Shown here piece by piece: positions 44,289 through 52,697 of a stretch of 64,000 nt of DNA. This stretch comes from Tardibacter sp963781025 (GTDB taxonomy: Bacteria; Pseudomonadota; Alphaproteobacteria; Sphingomonadales; Sphingomonadaceae). The stretch is from contig CAWADU010000003.1 of NCBI GenBank assembly GCA_963781025.1, forward strand, positions 1,116,001-1,180,000. The letters run 5' to 3'. Position numbers and translations under genes: made by a program. Under the pieces are notes generated by a model. That model was given only the letters and a program-made list of their open reading frames with translations. It made no database searches and had not been told where the DNA came from. The first letter of the stretch is position 1. Every line of letters starts with the position of its first letter.

Positions 44289-44408
44289 GGAGCGTCTCGC
44301 CTAAAGAATAGGCCAGGCCGACAAGCAGAGCGTGGTACATCTGCCCCGCGCGATATTCCGGCCGAATGGAGGCCGGCGCCCCGACGACCCTTTGGCGAAG
44401 GATGAAAC

Positions 44409-44900
44409 ATGACAGCCTTGGGCTCCCTGCATCACGTCGCTGTATCGGTGCCCGATATCGATATTGCGCGGCGCTTCTATGTCGATCTGCTGGGCGCCGA
44501 AGAGGTGAGCGGGACCGAATGGGGCGTCGGAAACACCTTTATCGATGATATCGTCGGGCTGAAGAACAGTGCGGGCAAGACCTTTATGGCACGCCTCGGC
44601 AACGCCTATATCGAGGTATTCGAATATCTTCAGCCTCGCGCTGCGCCGCAGGATCCAAGGCCGCCTGTCAACACCTTCGGCTACACCCACTTCTGTTTGC
44701 AGGTCGACGATATCCAGGGGGTCTACGAGCGTATGCTCGCGGCCGGACTGACCTTTCATACGCCGCCGCAGCACAGCGGTGAACCGGTCACGGAAAATGG
44801 CCGCAAGCGGGGTTTCCTCGCCACCTATGGCCGCGATTTCTTCGGCAATGTATTCGAACTGATCGAAATCAACGAAGAAAGCACCATCGCGGGGCTCTGA
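44409..44900 (+). CDS. VOC (glyoxalase-fold) protein (module 2)
   Basis: A 163-residue two-repeat VOC protein resembling methylmalonyl-CoA epimerase and related lactoylglutathione lyases. The first repeat starts SLHHVAVSVPDIDIARRFYV with a metal-ligand His, the second YTHFCLQVDDIQGVYERM; a late Glu lies in NVFELIEIN. Its reaction is unknown. ATG at 44409 follows GAAGGATGAAAC. Confidence 0.8.
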   Translation: MTALGSLHHVAVSVPDIDIARRFYVDLLGAEEVSGTEWGVGNTFIDDIVGLKNSAGKTFMARLGNAYIEVFEYLQPRAAPQDPRPPVNTFGYTHFCLQVDDIQGVYERMLAAGLTFHTPPQHSGEPVTENGRKRGFLATYGRDFFGNVFELIEINEESTIAGL

Positions 44901-44997
44901 CGCCATCGAGCCGGCATCCGCAAGAACACGGTCGCCGCCCCCTATCCAAGCCGTCATTATTGGTTATTGATCCGCCTCACGGACTTGAGGACGGGGC

Positions 44998-46194
44998 GTG
45001 ATCAAAGGGCGGGAACCTGAACGCAGCGGCAGCGCGACGGAAGTTTTCGCGGCCTTTCTAAAGCTCGGACTCACCGCCTTTGGCGGACCAATCGCGCACA
45101 TCGGATATTTTCGCGACGAGTTCGTCGTCCGCAGGCGGTGGCTCGATGACGAAGCCTATGGGAAACTCGTCGCGCTGTGTCAGTTCCTTCCCGGCCCGGC
45201 ATCCAGCCAGACAGGGTTTGCGCTGGGCCTGCTGCGGGCAGGACCGCTGGGGGCATTGGCGGCGTGGACTGGCTTTACCCTCCCCTCTGCGTTGCTGATG
45301 CTTGGCTTCGCATATGTTTCCGCCGCGCTTGAAGGACCGCTGGCGCAAGCGGCCATACATGGCCTCAAACTGGCGGCGGTCGCGATTGTCGCGCAGGCGC
45401 TGTGGGGTATGGCCCGCACGCTGACCCCAGACTTGCGCCGTGCGATCATAGCATTGGCGGCGGGTGCGTTCGTGCTCATCGCCGGAAGCGCCTGGGCACA
45501 AATTGGGGCGATCCTGTTGGGCATGGCGGCGGGCGAGCTCTTCTGCCGAAACCCGAAGGAGGCGAACGGGGCGATAAGGCTTCCGGCAAATTCTCGGCGT
45601 AGCGGCGTGGTATGCCTCGGCTTTTTCGCACTGCTCCTGATCATCCTGCCGGTCGGTGCGGCTATATCGCCCTGGCAGCCGCTCGCCCTTTTCGATGTCT
45701 TCTATCGCGCGGGCGCGCTTGTGTTTGGCGGCGGACATGTGGTGCTGCCGCTTCTGCATGAAAGCCTCGTGCCCCGCTGGATAAGCGACCAGGACTTTCT
45801 ATCCGGCTATGGAGCGGCTCAGGCGCTACCCGGCCCGCTTTTCGCGTTTGCGGCTTATCTGGGCGGGGTAAGCGCGGGCATTGGCGGCGCGGCGACGGCA
45901 CTCGTCGCAATCTTCTTGCCGGGCCTGCTGCTCGTGGCAGGGGCCCTGCCTTTCTGGACGGAAATAAGCCGGAATCCTTCCGCACGCGCGGCGACGGCAG
46001 GCGCGAACGCGGCGGTGGTCGGAATCCTGGGTGCGGCGCTTTATGACCCGCTGTGGACGTCGAGCATCATGTCGCCGATCGACGCCGTCATCGCGGTGGC
46101 CGCTTTCCTGCTATTTGCGCCGAAACGCCTGCCGCCGTTGGCGCTGGTGGCATTTACCGTCATCGCGGCGGTGTCTGCGGGGCTGGCGCGATAA
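44998..46194 (+). CDS. chrA: Chromate efflux transporter (CHR family)
   Basis: A 398-residue two-domain CHR-family membrane protein. Each half has the family's signature: FLKLGLTAFGGPIAHIGYFR with CQFLPGPASSQTGFALG in the first, and GALVFGGGHVVLPLLHESLV with GYGAAQALPGPLFAFAAYLGG in the second. Members export chromate or are of unknown substrate. The GTG at 44998 follows GAGGAC. It meets the ClC gene tail to tail with 3 bp between. No chromate regulator is adjacent. Confidence 0.85.
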   Translation: MIKGREPERSGSATEVFAAFLKLGLTAFGGPIAHIGYFRDEFVVRRRWLDDEAYGKLVALCQFLPGPASSQTGFALGLLRAGPLGALAAWTGFTLPSALLMLGFAYVSAALEGPLAQAAIHGLKLAAVAIVAQALWGMARTLTPDLRRAIIALAAGAFVLIAGSAWAQIGAILLGMAAGELFCRNPKEANGAIRLPANSRRSGVVCLGFFALLLIILPVGAAISPWQPLALFDVFYRAGALVFGGGHVVLPLLHESLVPRWISDQDFLSGYGAAQALPGPLFAFAAYLGGVSAGIGGAATALVAIFLPGLLLVAGALPFWTEISRNPSARAATAGANAAVVGILGAALYDPLWTSSIMSPIDAVIAVAAFLLFAPKRLPPLALVAFTVIAAVSAGLAR

Positions 46195-46197
46195 CGG

Positions 46198-48018
46198 TCA
46201 GCCGTTTTCGTCCGCGAGCGACGCCGGACGCAAGCGGCGGACATCGAGAAACCGGGTCCGTTCGCGCTCTATCTGCTGCTGGCCGCCCCTTGCGCGCAGC
46301 AAGTCGCTGCGGGACACGAGCCCGATCAGCTTTCTGTCCGCCCGGTCCATCACGCAAAGACGTCCGATACCCAGATCCACCATGAGATCGGCAGCACTGC
46401 CGCACGTCGCGTCGTCGAACACCGCGGGCAGAGACCGGTCGGAAATGCGGTCCCCAAGCGTGTCTTCGAGATCGGTCCCTTCCACCCGCCAGCGGAGGAT
46501 ATCGGCACGTTCGACCATGCCCACGGGTTGGCCAAGGCCGTCGACTACGGGATAGGATTTGTGCTTTGCGTCTTGCGCGAAAAAGGCGATGGCCTCGTCG
46601 ATCCGCATGGTGCTGCCCAGCGTTTCGGGATTGCGGGTCATGATCTGCGAAAGCTGCACCACGTCGAACGGATCGACGCTGTATTCCTGAATAATGTGGC
46701 GTCCGCGCCGCGCGATCTTTTCGGTCAGGATCGAACGGTCGATCAGCAGCACCGTGACTGCATAGGCGCTAACCGCCGCAGCGATGGTCAGCGGCAATGC
46801 GACATAATGGCCGGTCAGTTCGACCGCGAAGATCGCACCCGTCAGCGGCGCGCGCATCGACCCGCTCATCACGCTCGCCATGCCGAGCAATGTCCAAAGC
46901 CCCGCCCCTCCCGGCAGGAACTGGCCGGCGAGGCAGCCCATCGCTCCCCCCAGGATCAGCAGCGGCGCAAGCACGCCTCCCGACGTGCCTGACCCCAGCG
47001 CGATCATCCAGACAATGGCCTTTGTCACGAGCAGCAGCGCCACGGCCCGCATGGCGAGCGCCCCATTCAGCAAATCCTGGATGCTGTTGTATCCGGCGCC
47101 AAGCACGCGCGGTTCAACAAGTCCGCCGATCCCGACCGCAACCGCACCCAGCGCGGGCCACCACATCCAATGGATGGGCAAATGGTGAAACAGATCTTCG
47201 ATCCGGTAGAGCGCCTTCGACAAAAAGGCGGACTGCAACCCCCCGGCCAGGCCGACACCAATCGCGGCGGGCAGCATCCACCAGTCCAGAACCGCACCGC
47301 CCTCAAAAGGGAACAGCGGACCAGAACCGATCAGCAGCGGACGCCAGGCAAAAGCGACCAGCACCGCGGCGACAAGCGGCACAAAGCTTCGCGGCTTCCA
47401 TTCGAAAAGGAGAACTTCAAGCGCAAGCAGAATGGCCGCGACAGGCGTGCCGAAGATGGCTGTCATGCCTGCACCCGCACCCGCCACCAGCAGCGTCTTG
47501 CGTTCAGCGGCGCTCAAATGAAAGCATTGGGCGAACAGCGATCCCATCGCGCCGCCAGTCATGATGATAGGCCCTTCCGCGCCGAAGGGACCGCCCGTTC
47601 CGATCGAAATGGCTGACGAAAGCGGTTTCAGCACCGCGACTTTCGCCGACAGGCGGCTTTCGCCGAACAGGATGGCCTCGATCGCTTCCGGGATGCCGTG
47701 CCCCCGGATCTTCTCCGATCCAAATCGCGCCGTCAGCCCGATGATCAGACTGCCCGCAACCGGCGTCAATATGGTCGCCATGCCCATCGCCGCATCTGAA
47801 AGCACACGCGACCGGGCAGACAATTCGCCGAACCAGGCAATGTTGATGACAAGATCGATCAGCTTCAACAGGGCCCAGGCGCCGAAGGCACCTCCCGTTC
47901 CGACGACAAGGGCCATCGCCGCGAGCAAGAGCATGCGCAAGTCGGCGCTGTGGTCAGCAAGTTGGGGATGCCGATACGGGGACGGGAATACGGGCTGGGC
48001 AGAGGAAGGCAAGGGCAT
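46198..48018 (-). CDS. ClC chloride channel/antiporter with CBS domains
   Basis: A 606-residue ClC protein. The filter motifs are visible: GTGGPFGAEGPIIM (with the gating Glu of the GxEGP motif), GSGTSGGVLAPLLILGGAMG, and a Ser/Gly region near the start. Two CBS domains follow at the C-terminus (QIMTRNPETLGSTMRIDEAI and ERADILRWRVEG to the end), which bind nucleotides in relatives. Function is H+/Cl- exchange or chloride conductance at the inner membrane. It is divergent from a MarR gene; a perfect palindrome overlaps its promoter region. Confidence 0.9.
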   Translation of the reverse strand: MPLPSSAQPVFPSPYRHPQLADHSADLRMLLLAAMALVVGTGGAFGAWALLKLIDLVINIAWFGELSARSRVLSDAAMGMATILTPVAGSLIIGLTARFGSEKIRGHGIPEAIEAILFGESRLSAKVAVLKPLSSAISIGTGGPFGAEGPIIMTGGAMGSLFAQCFHLSAAERKTLLVAGAGAGMTAIFGTPVAAILLALEVLLFEWKPRSFVPLVAAVLVAFAWRPLLIGSGPLFPFEGGAVLDWWMLPAAIGVGLAGGLQSAFLSKALYRIEDLFHHLPIHWMWWPALGAVAVGIGGLVEPRVLGAGYNSIQDLLNGALAMRAVALLLVTKAIVWMIALGSGTSGGVLAPLLILGGAMGCLAGQFLPGGAGLWTLLGMASVMSGSMRAPLTGAIFAVELTGHYVALPLTIAAAVSAYAVTVLLIDRSILTEKIARRGRHIIQEYSVDPFDVVQLSQIMTRNPETLGSTMRIDEAIAFFAQDAKHKSYPVVDGLGQPVGMVERADILRWRVEGTDLEDTLGDRISDRSLPAVFDDATCGSAADLMVDLGIGRLCVMDRADRKLIGLVSRSDLLRARGGQQQIERERTRFLDVRRLRPASLADENG

Positions 48019-48043
48019 GTTCCTGGAACTGGGAAGCGGGGCA

Positions 48044-48070
48044 TTTATATCGCAGTGCGATATTCATCAA
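48044..48070 (-). promoter_or_regulatory. Candidate ClC promoter with embedded operator
   Basis: On the minus strand TTGATG (48070–48065) and TATAAA (48049–48044) are 15 bases apart, 25 bases before the ClC start codon. The palindrome ATATCGCA-G-TGCGATAT (48047–48063) fills the spacer and touches the -10 box. That is the classic place for a repressor of the MarR family, whose gene starts 24–33 bp to the right. The 15-base spacing is short of optimal. Confidence 0.55.
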
Positions 48071-48096
48071 GGCGTGATTTGCGCTATATGGGGCCG

Positions 48097-48510
48097 ATGA
48101 CGAAACCACAGCCGCTCGCTGATGCCGATTATCAGGCGCTTGCCGCCTTCCGGTACGAATTGAGGCGCTTTGCGCTGTTCAGCGAACAGGCGGCCGCCAA
48201 GGTGGGATTGACGCCGCAACAGCATCAGGCGCTATTGACGATACGCGCCGCCGGACAGGACGGCATTACCATTGGCGGCGTGGCCGAAAGGCTCCTGTTG
48301 AAGCCCCATAGCGCGACGGGACTTGTCGATCGGCTGGAGGCGTTGGGGCTGATCGAGCGTAGGCATTCCGAACACGACCGCAGACGGGCCTATCTTGTCC
48401 TCACGCGGCGCACGGATGAGCTGCTGGCGGCGCTGTCGGTTGCCCATCGCGACGAAATCCGCCGCGTGCGCCCCTTGCTGGCCGGATTGCTGGAAAAGCT
48501 GGACGAATGA
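48097..48510 (+). CDS. MarR-family transcriptional regulator
   Basis: A 137-residue winged-helix regulator. It has N-terminal helix FRYELRRFALFSEQAAAKVG, the DNA-binding region LTPQQHQALLTIRA to GGVAERLLLKPHSATGLVDRLEAL, the wing IERRHSEHDRRRAYLVLT, and a C-terminal dimerisation helix. ATG at 48097 is used; 48088 adds three residues. A 17-bp perfect inverted repeat lies 34–50 bp upstream in the divergent gap, so it probably represses both itself and the ClC gene. The signal is unknown. Confidence 0.9.
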   Translation: MTKPQPLADADYQALAAFRYELRRFALFSEQAAAKVGLTPQQHQALLTIRAAGQDGITIGGVAERLLLKPHSATGLVDRLEALGLIERRHSEHDRRRAYLVLTRRTDELLAALSVAHRDEIRRVRPLLAGLLEKLDE

Positions 48511-48540
48511 CAAGGCCTGGTTATTGCCGCCCGCCTTCGG

Positions 48541-49812
48541 CTACACGAGCGCCTTCCAGCACACCCCCATGCCGACAGCCGCCACGGCGGCCGCGGCCAA
48601 GAGCGGGATGGCGACCGGGAAGCCCCGTTTCGGCCCGGCGAAGGTGATCGCGATCAAGGCTTTCAGCAGCGTATTGACGAAGATCGGCAGCACGAGCAGC
48701 AGGCCCGCTTTCTGCGGGGCGACCAAGCCTTGCGGAAGATTGCGGACCGTGATGATCGCCGAATCCACATCATAGAGGCCGATAAGGCCAAACAGCGTCG
48801 CAAGACCCTTGTCGCCGAATTGCGCAGTCGCCCAGCGCGACGCCAAAACCATCACGCCCACCAGCACGGCAAAGCCGATTGCTGGCAGTATTTCGAATGG
48901 GTTGCGAATCGGCAGGGCCCGGGCCGCCAGCCCATCAGCACGCTTGGTAAGCGGAATGGCCCATAGGACGGCCACAAGCGCCGCCGGGCTGATCGAAAGC
49001 GCGAAGACGGGAAACGCCGGCGGAGCCAGTACCGCTGTCAGCACCAGTACCCGCAGGAACATCACCGCCGATGCTGCAGCGATGCCGGCGCGCAGGATAG
49101 CCGGCTCTTCCGCCGGGTCGCGCAACCGGCGGGACAGTTCGGAAATGACGGCGGTGGATGAGACGGTCGCCGCAATCGCCGCGGAAGCGATCGTACCACG
49201 GGCGGCACCCAGCTTCCCGCCCGCGACATAACCCGCGAAAGACAAACCCGTGACGAGGACCACCACCATCCACAACTGTCGCGGATTCCATGCGCCATAG
49301 GGGCCATAGGCGTGATCGGGAAGGACCGGGAGGATCACCAGCGCGATGATCACATAGCGCGCGGTCGCCTGCACGTCCGTATCGTCGAGCGTCTTCAGCC
49401 AGCCATGCAATTGTTCGCGCATCGCGAGCAGCAGCACCGTGACGCCCGCCGCGGCCACCGCGGCCGTTCCAAAGCCAAGCGCCGCCATCATGCCAAGGAA
49501 GAATGTGAGAATCGCGGCTACCGCGCTGGTTGCCGAGACATTGCCGCGTTCAAGCTTCAGCGATGCCCGGAAACCGACGACCATGACCGCAAGCACGGCA
49601 AGGCTGCCCACCGCCAAGATCAACGTGCCAAGCTTCAGGCTCAAAAGGCCGAGCACGCCCCCCAGCAATCCCAGGATCGCGAATGTCCTGATCCCAGCGA
49701 CACGATGGCCGGGCTTTTCGCCCCGCATCCGCCAGCCGCGCTCGACGCCGATCAACAGCCCAACGCCAAGAGCAAGCGCAAGTGCCCGAGCGGCTGCGAG
49801 GCCCTCCATCAA
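48541..49812 (-). CDS. MgtC/SapB plus DUF4010 membrane protein
   Basis: A 423-residue inner-membrane protein with an N-terminal MgtC/SapB domain (LGVGLLIGVERGWRMRG, GIRTFAILGLLGG) and a C-terminal DUF4010 domain (IIALVILPVLPDHAYGPYG, GFAVLVGVMVLASRWA). About eleven hydrophobic helices are visible. MgtC proteins inhibit F-ATPase or support Mg-poor growth, but the DUF4010 fusion group has no assigned role. It lies in front of the prkA operon's far end (24 bp after spoVR) and could be read with it. Confidence 0.8.
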   Translation of the reverse strand: MMEGLAAARALALALGVGLLIGVERGWRMRGEKPGHRVAGIRTFAILGLLGGVLGLLSLKLGTLILAVGSLAVLAVMVVGFRASLKLERGNVSATSAVAAILTFFLGMMAALGFGTAAVAAAGVTVLLLAMREQLHGWLKTLDDTDVQATARYVIIALVILPVLPDHAYGPYGAWNPRQLWMVVVLVTGLSFAGYVAGGKLGAARGTIASAAIAATVSSTAVISELSRRLRDPAEEPAILRAGIAAASAVMFLRVLVLTAVLAPPAFPVFALSISPAALVAVLWAIPLTKRADGLAARALPIRNPFEILPAIGFAVLVGVMVLASRWATAQFGDKGLATLFGLIGLYDVDSAIITVRNLPQGLVAPQKAGLLLVLPIFVNTLLKALIAITFAGPKRGFPVAIPLLAAAAVAAVGMGVCWKALV

Positions 49813-49836
49813 CGGATCAATCCGGGCGTGAGAAAC

Positions 49837-51366
49837 CTACTCCCGGGGACTGGCACGGTGTTCCTTCAGCAGCTTGCCCGTCGCGCGGTCGATTTCCTTC
49901 AGGCAGACATCATAGGTCCACAGATCGGCAAGGTGCTGCAACACCTGATCTGCATCGGACTCGGCCAGCAAGACGCCGTTCATCACATGATGATGAAGGA
50001 TGAGATGGCGATCTTCAGCAAGGTCGACATCGACAATCTGGATGTCGGGTTCCTGATGGCCAATATCATATCGCCGGGCAAGGGCCCGTCTGATCGCGCG
50101 GTAGCCACGCTCGTTGTGGATGGCATCGACCCTGAGCGTCGGCTCGTCCTCGTCATCCACCAGATGGAACAGTCGCCAGTTCCGGATCAGCCGCGGACTG
50201 AGATATTGACCGATAAAGCTTTCGTCGCGGTAATTGGCCCAGATGTACTTCAGCACATCGTCGGGATCGCCGCCGCCCGCGATATCGGGGAACCATTCCC
50301 TGTCCTCGTCGGTCGGCTCGGTACAGATTTTCGCGATGTCGGTCATCATCGCAAATCCGACCGCATAAGGATTGAGGCCGCCATAGGCCGGATCGTCGAA
50401 CATCGGCTGGTGCACGACATTCGTGTGGGACTGGAGGAACTCCATAAATGCGCCGTCACTTATGCGGCCCGTGTCGTGCAGCGTGGTCATGATCCGGTAG
50501 TGGCAATAGCACGCCGCCCCCTCGTTCATCACCTTGGTCTGCATCTGCGGATAAAAATATTGGGCGATGAGCCGGATGATCCGCAATATTTCGCGCTGCC
50601 ATGCCTCCAGCCGGGGCGCACTTTTCTCCAGGAAATAGAGGATGTTCTCCTGTGGAAGCTGTAGCGTCGCCTGGCGCCGGTCTTCAGCCGGATCGACAAC
50701 TGCCTGCTCGCCTTGCGGAACCGTCCGCCACAAATCGTTGAATATGCTTTCCTGATAGGCGTGCCGTTCCGCCTCGCGCCGCGCCTCTTCCTTCAGATCG
50801 CGGGACTGGCTGCGCGGATAACGATGGACGCCCTGATGCATCAGCGCATGAGCGGCGTCCAGCAGCCGCTCGACCGCCTCATGGCCATAGCGCTCCTCGC
50901 ACTCCGAGATGTAGCTCTTGGCGAATTCCAGATAATCCAGAATGCCTTCCGCGTCCGTCCATTGCCGGAACAGATAATTGTTCTTGAAGAAATGGTTATG
51001 TCCGAAAGCTGCGTGAGCAATGACGAGCGTCTGCATCACCGCTGAATTTTCTTCCATGATATAGCTGATGCAGGGATCGGAATTTATCACCAGCTCATAG
51101 GCAAGGCCGCGCATCCCCTTCCGGTAGAGCAGTTCATGATGAACGAATTGCTTGCCGAATGACCAATGCTTGTAAAACAACGGCATTCCGGTGGACGAAT
51201 AGGCATCCAGCATCTGCTCGGCGGTGATCACCTCGATCTGGTTGGGAAAGGTATCGAGCTTGAGATCGTTGAGCGCGACCTGTTCCACCGCATCGTGGAT
51301 CCGGCGGATCATGTCGAAGTCCCAGTCATTGCCTTTGAACAGCAGGCTATTGTCCGCCGAACTCAT
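49837..51366 (-). CDS. spoVR: SpoVR-family protein
   Basis: A 509-residue cytoplasmic protein of the SpoVR/YcgB family. It contains the family signature AHAAFGHNHFFKNNYLF, YCHYRIMTTLHDTG, and DEGAAC-type sequence (VMNEGAACYCHYRIM). Its biochemical role is unknown; in enteric bacteria it is in the RpoS/stress regulon together with yeaGH. Here it is the last gene of prkA–yeaH–spoVR, overlapping yeaH by 4 bp. Confidence 0.92.
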   Translation of the reverse strand: MSSADNSLLFKGNDWDFDMIRRIHDAVEQVALNDLKLDTFPNQIEVITAEQMLDAYSSTGMPLFYKHWSFGKQFVHHELLYRKGMRGLAYELVINSDPCISYIMEENSAVMQTLVIAHAAFGHNHFFKNNYLFRQWTDAEGILDYLEFAKSYISECEERYGHEAVERLLDAAHALMHQGVHRYPRSQSRDLKEEARREAERHAYQESIFNDLWRTVPQGEQAVVDPAEDRRQATLQLPQENILYFLEKSAPRLEAWQREILRIIRLIAQYFYPQMQTKVMNEGAACYCHYRIMTTLHDTGRISDGAFMEFLQSHTNVVHQPMFDDPAYGGLNPYAVGFAMMTDIAKICTEPTDEDREWFPDIAGGGDPDDVLKYIWANYRDESFIGQYLSPRLIRNWRLFHLVDDEDEPTLRVDAIHNERGYRAIRRALARRYDIGHQEPDIQIVDVDLAEDRHLILHHHVMNGVLLAESDADQVLQHLADLWTYDVCLKEIDRATGKLLKEHRASPRE

Positions 51367-52679
51367 GCGCCACCTGCCGATTCCCGCGTGTTGCGGCGCT
51401 GAAACAGCTCACGAAATACCGGATAGATTTCGCGCCGGTGATGAACGCGCCGCATGACGAAGCGCCCCTCGTTCCCGTCGATTTCCTCATAGGTGCGCCA
51501 CAGGTCGCTCTGGCGCGGGACTGCACCTTGCGGCATCGGATCGCCATCGCGCCCGACCTCTAAATAGGCGACATATTGCGACAGCGGCAGGATGCCGTTG
51601 CGCATCAGGTCCAGCGACTTGAGATTGTCGCTTCCCATGTTGTCGCCGTCCGACGCCTGGGCGACATAGATGTTCCAGTCGTCCGGCCGATATCGCGTCG
51701 TCACGATGGAGAGCATCTTCTCCAGCGCGCTCGACACCATCGTGCCGCCCGTTTCCTTACTGTAGAAAAAGGTTTCTTCGTCGACTTCTTCCGCGCGATC
51801 CGTGTGCCGGATGAAGACCACGTCGACGTAACGATAGTTGCGGGTCAGGAACAGGTGAAGCAGGGCATAGAATCGTTTCGCCAGATCCTTCATATGCTCG
51901 GTCATCGATCCGGAAACGTCCATCAGGCAGAACATGACCGCCTGCGTCACCATTTTCGGCGTCGGCTCGAACCGCCGGTAACGGAGGTCGATCGGATCGA
52001 TGTAGGAGATGCGGCCGCGACGACGGACGACCAGCTCCCGCTCTTTACGCAAACGCTCGATCGCCTCGGCATTGTCGCCGTCCAGCGCCTCAAGCTTCTC
52101 GATCCGATCCTCCAGTTCCTGCAGCTCGCCGACCGAGGGGCGTCTCAGGGCTATGCGGCGCGACAGCGAATTGCGCATCGTCCGGGTAATGGAAAGATTG
52201 GCGGGCGAGCCGCTGGTGGTATAGCCCGCCCGGCGCACGCCCTGGCTTTCGGTTTTAGTGATGCGCTTCTTGGCCAGGTCAGGCAGTTCGAGATCATCGA
52301 GGAAAAGGTCCAGATATTCCTCGCGGGTGAGGACGAAACGAAACTCGTCCTCGCCGCTTCCGGTGCCCGCCTCCGAACCTCCCGCTCCCCCGCCGGCAGC
52401 CTTGGGCCGGGGAATGGTGTCGCCCTCCACATATTCCCGATTGCCCGGGAACACATAGTCGCGGTCCCCGCCGCCCATTGCCCGGTGGAGCGTCGGCTCG
52501 TGCACGCTGCCGCGGACGATGGAGACCTCGCCCTGCTGGTCAAGTTCCTTGATGCTGCGGTCTTTCAGGCTGTCGCGGACCGCGCGCTGGATCAACGCCT
52601 TTGCCCGTCGCAAGAAACGCTGCCGGTTGGCCAGGCTCTTGCCGCCAGGGTTCAGGCGTCGGTCTACGATATACATCAA
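51363..52679 (-). CDS. yeaH: YeaH/YhbH family protein (DUF444)
   Basis: A 438-residue protein with the DUF444/VWA-like fold. A MIDAS-like motif DVSGSMTEHMKD lies near residue 270, followed by SSALEKMLSIV with the second metal-site serine. An N-terminal basic coiled region (RRLNPGGKSLANRQRF) and a long Gly-rich/acidic linker are present. It works with the PrkA kinase in stress and nitrogen starvation in E. coli. It lies 18 bp after prkA and overlaps spoVR. Confidence 0.92.
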   Translation of the reverse strand: MMYIVDRRLNPGGKSLANRQRFLRRAKALIQRAVRDSLKDRSIKELDQQGEVSIVRGSVHEPTLHRAMGGGDRDYVFPGNREYVEGDTIPRPKAAGGGAGGSEAGTGSGEDEFRFVLTREEYLDLFLDDLELPDLAKKRITKTESQGVRRAGYTTSGSPANLSITRTMRNSLSRRIALRRPSVGELQELEDRIEKLEALDGDNAEAIERLRKERELVVRRRGRISYIDPIDLRYRRFEPTPKMVTQAVMFCLMDVSGSMTEHMKDLAKRFYALLHLFLTRNYRYVDVVFIRHTDRAEEVDEETFFYSKETGGTMVSSALEKMLSIVTTRYRPDDWNIYVAQASDGDNMGSDNLKSLDLMRNGILPLSQYVAYLEVGRDGDPMPQGAVPRQSDLWRTYEEIDGNEGRFVMRRVHHRREIYPVFRELFQRRNTRESAGGA

Positions 52680-52697
52680 AAACTTATTCCGTTTCCG

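Noticed and set aside
49312..50664. Open frame of about 450 codons antisense to the MgtC-like and spoVR genes
   Set aside because: It spans two well-supported genes on the other strand and shows no recognisable motif.
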